NCBI RefSeq assembly: GCF_022811525.1
Contig: NZ_CP063982.1
Span: forward strand, 1,426,001-1,490,000
Reading direction: 5' to 3'
Source of the DNA: Orrella daihaiensis
GTDB lineage: Bacteria; Pseudomonadota; Gammaproteobacteria; Burkholderiales; Burkholderiaceae_B
DNA length: 64,000 nt
Shown: positions 59,728-64,000 of the stretch, in pieces
How the letters are laid out: the number at the start of each line of letters is the position of its first letter
Position numbering within the stretch: the first letter of the stretch is position 1
The notes under the pieces: generated by a model
Told to the model about the DNA's origin: nothing
Database searches by the model: none
The model's input: only the letters and a program-made list of their open reading frames with translations
Program-made: the position numbers and the translations under genes

Positions 59728-62577
59728 TTAGCCGCCGGTCGCTTGGGCAAGATTGCTGACACAGCGTGCGCAGATGTCAGGGTGTTTCGAGTCTTGTCCA
59801 ACGTCATCGACATAGTGCCAGCAGCGGCCACACTTTGAATGCGCCGAGGGTGCTGCTTCGATACGCAATCCATCCTGGCTTTCATGTGCCGTTGCGCGTG
59901 AAGTAATCGTCAAAAACTTTAATTGATCACCTATGCTATTGAGGATTTCGACATCCTGCGCCTTGGCATAGATGTCCACCTCAGCTTGCAGAGAGGCCCC
60001 AATCTTGCCGTCAGTGCGCAACACTTCAAGTGTCTTAAGTACCTCTGCCCGGATCTCTCGTAAGCGTTGCCACTTCTCAGAAAGCGACGTGTCCTGGTCA
60101 ATCGGGATAGCGTAATAGCATTGTGCAAATATCGTCACCTTCGATGCCTCATCTACCGGTGCCAAGGTAATGTCGCGCAATACTTGCCAAGCTTCTTCTG
60201 CTGTGAAAGACAACACAGGGGCCAGCATTTTTAGCAACGCCTGCGTGATATGCAATAGGGCCGTTTGAGCGCTGCGTCTGGCGTGGCTGTTCGGGGCGCT
60301 GGTGTAGAGCCTGTCTTTGAGGACGTCGAGATAGAAAGCTCCTAGATCTTCGGAGCAATATGTTTGCAAGCGCGACATCGAGGGGTGAAATTCATATCGT
60401 TCGTAATGAGCCAGCACTTCGGACTGAACCTCGGCAGTCATGATGAGTGCATAACGATCGATTTCCATCAGATCTTCGGTGGGTACGAGGTTGTCAGCTT
60501 CTCTGAAGTCCGACAGGTTGGCGAGCAAAAATCGAACCGTGTTACGGATGCGGCGATAGCTTTCTACCACCCGCTTTAGGATCTCATCCGATATGGACAA
60601 CTCGCCTGCGTAATCTGTACTGGCCACCCATAAGCGTAGGATTTCCGCGCCAAGCGAATCTGATACCGTCTGTGGTGCAATGACGTTGCCCACTGACTTA
60701 CTCATCTTGCGACCATCGCCGTCTACAACAAACCCGTGTGTCAAGAGTCCTTTGTAGGGTGCTCTGCCGTACAACATGCAGCCAGTCAATAGTGATGAGT
60801 GAAACCATCCACGGTGTTGGTCCGACCCTTCAAGATAGAGGTCAGCAGGCCATGCAAGTTCGGAGCCATGAGATCCATGGTCTTGGTTGTTTGGTCCGCC
60901 GATCACCGTCGCGTGTGTTGAGCCCGAGTCGAACCACACGTCAAGGGTGTCGCGGTTTTTTTCATAGAGCTGTGCGTCTTGCGGGCCAAGCAATTCAGCC
61001 GGGTCTAGCGTTTGCCAGGCTTCAATGCCGTGTTGCTCAACGCGCTGCGCAATTTGTTCCAGGAGGGCTGGCGTATCAGGGTGCAATTGACCGGTTTCTT
61101 TGTGCACAAAAAATGCCATTGGCACGCCCCACTGGCGCTGGCGCGATAAGGTCCAGTCCGGTCGGTGTGCAATCATGTTGTGCAATCTGGCCTTGCCCCA
61201 GCTCGGGTAAAAAGCGGTCTGTTCGATGGCTGCCAGCGCTGAGGTTCGCAATGTGGGTCCGTGATCCTTCGGCTCAACATCCATGCCTGCAAACCATTGG
61301 TTGGTCGCGCGGTAAATCACCGGTGTTTTATGACGCCAGCAGTGCATGTAACTGTGCCGATGCGGGTGTTGTTTGACCAGTGTGCCGGCCTCCTGAAGGG
61401 TCTTCACTATCTTGGCGTTGGCATCCCAGATTGACAGTCCTCCAAATAGCGGTAGCCAAGAGGCGTACTTGCCGTCTCCCATGACTGGGTTGAGAATCTG
61501 GTCGTCTGTCATGCCATGCGCTTTGCATGAGATAAAGTCTTCGACCCCGTAGGCCGGCGAAGAGTGCACCACACCCGTTCCCGTGTCCAGAGTGACATAG
61601 TCGCCAAGGTAGATGGGCGATACGCGATTAAAGCCTGAATCGATGTCAGCCAAAGGATGCCTGAATGTCAAGCCCGATAGCTTGTCGCCGGTCACTGTTG
61701 CAAGGACTTGTCCGCTTAGACCCCAGCCCTCAAGGCAGGCCTGCACGCGGTCTTTGGCCAGAATCAATAGTTTCCCGGTAGCGCGGGGCTCGTCGAGTTC
61801 AACAAGTGCATATTCAAACTCCGGATGAATGTTCAGTGCCTGGTTTGAGGGCACTGTCCAGGCCGTCGTGGTCCAGATGACGATTGCACCATCGGCGACT
61901 GTGTTTACACCGAACGCTTTGGCGATGCCATCGTTGTCCGCAAACGGAAACGCCACGTCAATGGCCGGATCGGTTCGATCCATGTATTCGACCTCGGCTT
62001 CGGCTAGTGCTGATCCACAATCAAAGCACCAGTTGACCGGCTTTAAGCCACGGAACACATATCCCTTTTGCAGTATTCGCGACAACACGCGAATTTCATT
62101 GGCCTCAGCCTTGAAATTCATCGTGAGGTATGGTTCATCCCATTGCCCAAGGACGCCCAAGCGTTTGAAATCTTTTCGCTGGTTGTCGATTTGTTCTAGA
62201 GCATAGGCCCGCGCCTTTGCCTGGACTTCTGCTACCGGTAGCGACTTGCCAAATTGTTTCTCGATTTGAATTTCGATCGGCATGCCGTGACAGTCCCAGC
62301 CTGGCACGTATTGCGCATCAAAGCCAGCCATGTTGCGGCTTTTGACAATGATGTCTTTCAGGATCTTGTTGACCGCGTGCCCAATATGAATCGAGCCGTT
62401 GGCGTAGGGTGGGCCGTCGTGCAGGATGAACTTGGGGCGCCCGGCGCTCGCCTGACGGATGGCTTTGTAGACACCTTTTTCTTCCCACTGTGCGACCCAT
62501 TCGGGTTCGCGTTTGGGAAGATTGCCGCGCATGGGAAATGGCGTATCGGTCAGGTTCAGCGTGGTCTTATAGTCCAT
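59728..62577 (-). CDS. ileS: Isoleucine-tRNA ligase
   Basis: Class I aminoacyl-tRNA synthetase charging tRNA-Ile. ATG 62577 (MDYKTTLNLTDTPFPMRGNLPKREPEWV) gives 949 residues. A TTG/ATG 8 codons upstream is less likely. The HIGH motif is in PPYANGSIHIGH and the KMSKS motif in DGDGRKMSKSVGNV. The editing domain contains WTTTAWTVPSNQAL, and the C-terminal zinc site has CGRCWHYVDD and CARC. Overlaps ribF by 11 nt and is followed by lspA. Confidence 0.98.
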   Translation of the reverse strand: MDYKTTLNLTDTPFPMRGNLPKREPEWVAQWEEKGVYKAIRQASAGRPKFILHDGPPYANGSIHIGHAVNKILKDIIVKSRNMAGFDAQYVPGWDCHGMPIEIQIEKQFGKSLPVAEVQAKARAYALEQIDNQRKDFKRLGVLGQWDEPYLTMNFKAEANEIRVLSRILQKGYVFRGLKPVNWCFDCGSALAEAEVEYMDRTDPAIDVAFPFADNDGIAKAFGVNTVADGAIVIWTTTAWTVPSNQALNIHPEFEYALVELDEPRATGKLLILAKDRVQACLEGWGLSGQVLATVTGDKLSGLTFRHPLADIDSGFNRVSPIYLGDYVTLDTGTGVVHSSPAYGVEDFISCKAHGMTDDQILNPVMGDGKYASWLPLFGGLSIWDANAKIVKTLQEAGTLVKQHPHRHSYMHCWRHKTPVIYRATNQWFAGMDVEPKDHGPTLRTSALAAIEQTAFYPSWGKARLHNMIAHRPDWTLSRQRQWGVPMAFFVHKETGQLHPDTPALLEQIAQRVEQHGIEAWQTLDPAELLGPQDAQLYEKNRDTLDVWFDSGSTHATVIGGPNNQDHGSHGSELAWPADLYLEGSDQHRGWFHSSLLTGCMLYGRAPYKGLLTHGFVVDGDGRKMSKSVGNVIAPQTVSDSLGAEILRLWVASTDYAGELSISDEILKRVVESYRRIRNTVRFLLANLSDFREADNLVPTEDLMEIDRYALIMTAEVQSEVLAHYERYEFHPSMSRLQTYCSEDLGAFYLDVLKDRLYTSAPNSHARRSAQTALLHITQALLKMLAPVLSFTAEEAWQVLRDITLAPVDEASKVTIFAQCYYAIPIDQDTSLSEKWQRLREIRAEVLKTLEVLRTDGKIGASLQAEVDIYAKAQDVEILNSIGDQLKFLTITSRATAHESQDGLRIEAAPSAHSKCGRCWHYVDDVGQDSKHPDICARCVSNLAQATGG

Positions 62578-63541
62578 GGTGCGCAAAGTAATCCTTCGCA
62601 TGCTGGCGATCGCCTTGCATGGCGTCTGTTAAGGAAGTTAAGTCAGGGAATTTCTGCTCGTCCCGCACGTGTTGCAGCAGTTCGACAGACACAAGTTTAC
62701 CGTAGGCGTCTATATCGGCATCGAGTATGTGCGTTTCCAGCAAAACGCCAAGGTCATCATCGACCGTCGGGCGCCGACCAAGGCTGGCGATGCCGGGTAA
62801 TGGCCTGGCGTTCAGGCCGTGTACCCGAACGATGTAGATCCCGAATCGGGCAGCGGTGTTGCTGCTGACTTTCAGGTTCAAAGTCGGAAACCCCAGCGTG
62901 CGCCCGAGCTTTTTGCCGTGAAGGACGCGACCGCTCAGCCGCCATGGTTGGCCCAGCAGTGTTGCCACGCGTGGCATGTCCCCGGCTTGCATCGCTTGTC
63001 GCACTTGGGAGCTTGAAATGCGCTGTCCGTCTTGGTCGACTACCTCCGACAGAATCTCTAGCTCGAAACCCAGCTCTTTTGCCAAGCGAGACAGCAAGGA
63101 AATATCACCAGCGCGGCGATGACCGAACCGAAAGTCAGACCCCACCATGAGCCAACGCATCGCCAACTGGTCAAACAATAGTGTTCGGACAAAATGTTCT
63201 GGCGACATTTGTGCCATCGCGGCGTTAAACCTAAGTAGTGCTATCTGCTCAATACCGGCGCTCGCGATGCGCGCGAGTTTGTCACGCAGGCCGTTGATTT
63301 GAAGCGGTGCGTTGTGCGGCACCCCTTGCAGCTTCGCAAAGTAGGCTCGCGGATGCGGTGCGAAGGTCAACACCGATGGCGACAGTTCCCGCCGCTTGGC
63401 GGCTTGCCTGACTCGATCAAGCATCGCCAGGTGTCCGAGGTGTACGCCATCGAGGTTGCCAATGGTGAGCGCGCTCGCAGCCACGGGTGGCCGAGCGGGC
63501 AGGTGCCGAATGATGCGTGCAGCAAAAGGAAATGGTTTCAC
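62567..63541 (-). CDS. ribF: Bifunctional riboflavin kinase/FAD synthetase
   Basis: Converts riboflavin to FMN and FMN to FAD. I take GTG 63541 (MKPFPFAARIIRHLPARP), giving 324 residues, the family length. The open frame to 63715 overlaps purN and has no likeness. The adenylyltransferase domain shows ALTIGNLDGVHLGHLAML and FRFGHRRAGDISLL with SSSQVRQAMQAGDM. The kinase domain shows LGFPTLNLKV and a LETHILDADIDAYGKLVSVELLQHVRDEQKF end. It is first in ribF-ileS-lspA-coaBC-dedA-dut and divergent from purN. Confidence 0.95.
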   Translation of the reverse strand: MKPFPFAARIIRHLPARPPVAASALTIGNLDGVHLGHLAMLDRVRQAAKRRELSPSVLTFAPHPRAYFAKLQGVPHNAPLQINGLRDKLARIASAGIEQIALLRFNAAMAQMSPEHFVRTLLFDQLAMRWLMVGSDFRFGHRRAGDISLLSRLAKELGFELEILSEVVDQDGQRISSSQVRQAMQAGDMPRVATLLGQPWRLSGRVLHGKKLGRTLGFPTLNLKVSSNTAARFGIYIVRVHGLNARPLPGIASLGRRPTVDDDLGVLLETHILDADIDAYGKLVSVELLQHVRDEQKFPDLTSLTDAMQGDRQHAKDYFAHHGL

Positions 63542-63604
63542 GTTGCGCAGTTTACAATCTCGCACTGGACTTATTCTGATTTCAAGCCGTTTTAGGCAAA
63601 CCAC

Positions 63605-64000
63605 ATGACTGACCGCCAAGCTGATGCCCGCCGATTCGTGATCCTGATATCTGGCCGGGGCAGCAACATGCAACAAATTATCGAACAGGCGCGAGCTCAG
63701 GGTTGGCCGGCACAATTTGTGCGTGTTATCGCCAACGAAGCCGATGCGCCTGGTATTGCCTGGGCCAAACAGCAGGGTCTACAAACGGCGGTGGTGCCAC
63801 ATCGTGATTTTACGGATCGGCAGGCGTTTGATGAGCATTTGGCGCAAATCATTGAGGCAGACCGACCTGATTATGTTCTGCTGGCTGGCTTCATGCGCAT
63901 ACTGACACCCGGTTTTGTTGCTAGGTTCAAGCATCGATTGATCAATATCCATCCCTCACTGTTGCCTGCGTTTCCGGGGCTTAAAACGCATGAACAGGCG
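63605..64000 (+). CDS. purN: Phosphoribosylglycinamide formyltransferase (3' end cut by window)
   Basis: Transfers a formyl group from 10-formyl-THF to GAR in purine synthesis. 132 residues are visible before the window ends, about two thirds of the protein. It starts ATG 63605 and shows the GAR-binding FVILISGRGSNMQQIIEQA. The catalytic Asn-His segment is in LINIHPSLLPAFPG, and LLAGFMRILTPGFV is typical. The 63-bp gap to divergent ribF should hold both promoters. Confidence 0.95.
   Translation, partial: MTDRQADARRFVILISGRGSNMQQIIEQARAQGWPAQFVRVIANEADAPGIAWAKQQGLQTAVVPHRDFTDRQAFDEHLAQIIEADRPDYVLLAGFMRILTPGFVARFKHRLINIHPSLLPAFPGLKTHEQA

Noticed and set aside
63542..63715. N-terminal extension of ribF over purN
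   Set aside because: The frame runs antisense through the purN start and shows no family similarity. GTG 63541 fits the usual length.

Overview
This window reads as a contiguous chromosomal stretch of a betaproteobacterium, most likely of the Burkholderiales and close to the Alcaligenaceae. The reasons are gene content and order: a glcDEF run, a three-gene pntAa-pntAb-pntB transhydrogenase, a DUF3579 gene next to argDFG, murJ-SDR-adk-kdsB-Trm112-lpxK-exbD-exbB, csp-DUF192, clpSA, and ribF-ileS-lspA-coaBC-dedA-dut. No CRISPR array, IS element, prophage or plasmid gene was seen. The genus is an inference from memory of such gene orders, not from a search. An ectoine/hydroxyectoine operon fits a saline or osmotically variable habitat.

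Layout. 1-3.8 kb: glycolate oxidase glcD (5' end cut off by the window) glcE glcF. 3.9-6.8 kb, minus strand: proton-translocating transhydrogenase. 6.9-11.4 kb: mnmA, a YibF-like GST, purB, cytochrome c' facing a b561-type cytochrome. 11.6-16.2 kb: tRNA-Met, a GntR/FCD regulator and divergently the ectABCD operon, with two perfect copies of a 14-bp palindrome between them. 16.3-24.0 kb, minus strand: a seven-gene run of AEC permease, FMN/3Fe-4S glutamate-synthase-like protein, thiamine-diphosphate E1 alpha and beta, and a complete TRAP transporter (Q, M, P). 24.1-30.2 kb: GNAT protein, tRNA-Leu, rnr, rlmB, a PLP sulfur-amino-acid enzyme, HU, tRNA-Val. 30.4-34.6 kb: a periplasmic binding protein paired with a hybrid histidine kinase (PBP-kinase sensor). 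34.9-42.2 kb: tex, argG, argF, argD, DUF3579, 2-hydroxyacid dehydrogenase. 42.6-49.1 kb, minus strand: rpsT, murJ, SDR, adk, kdsB, Trm112, lpxK, exbD, exbB. 49.5-56.7 kb: xseA, sodB, pcaF-type thiolase, DUF192, csp, clpS, clpA. 56.8-64 kb: dut, dedA, coaBC, lspA, ileS, ribF and the start of purN.

Most of the window is conserved housekeeping. The accessory interest is concentrated in 11.7-24 kb. There, an osmolyte operon has a divergently encoded GntR-type candidate regulator and twin palindromes. Next to it is a metabolic cassette joining a TRAP carboxylate importer to an E1-type thiamine enzyme with no E2 or E3 gene nearby. Two other places deserve a look: the binding protein/hybrid kinase pair at 30.4-34.6 kb, and the palindrome-dense, AT-rich gap before xseA, which carries a pair of inverted DnaA-box-like sites.

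All calls rest on reading the translations and the DNA by eye. No similarity search or structure prediction was run.
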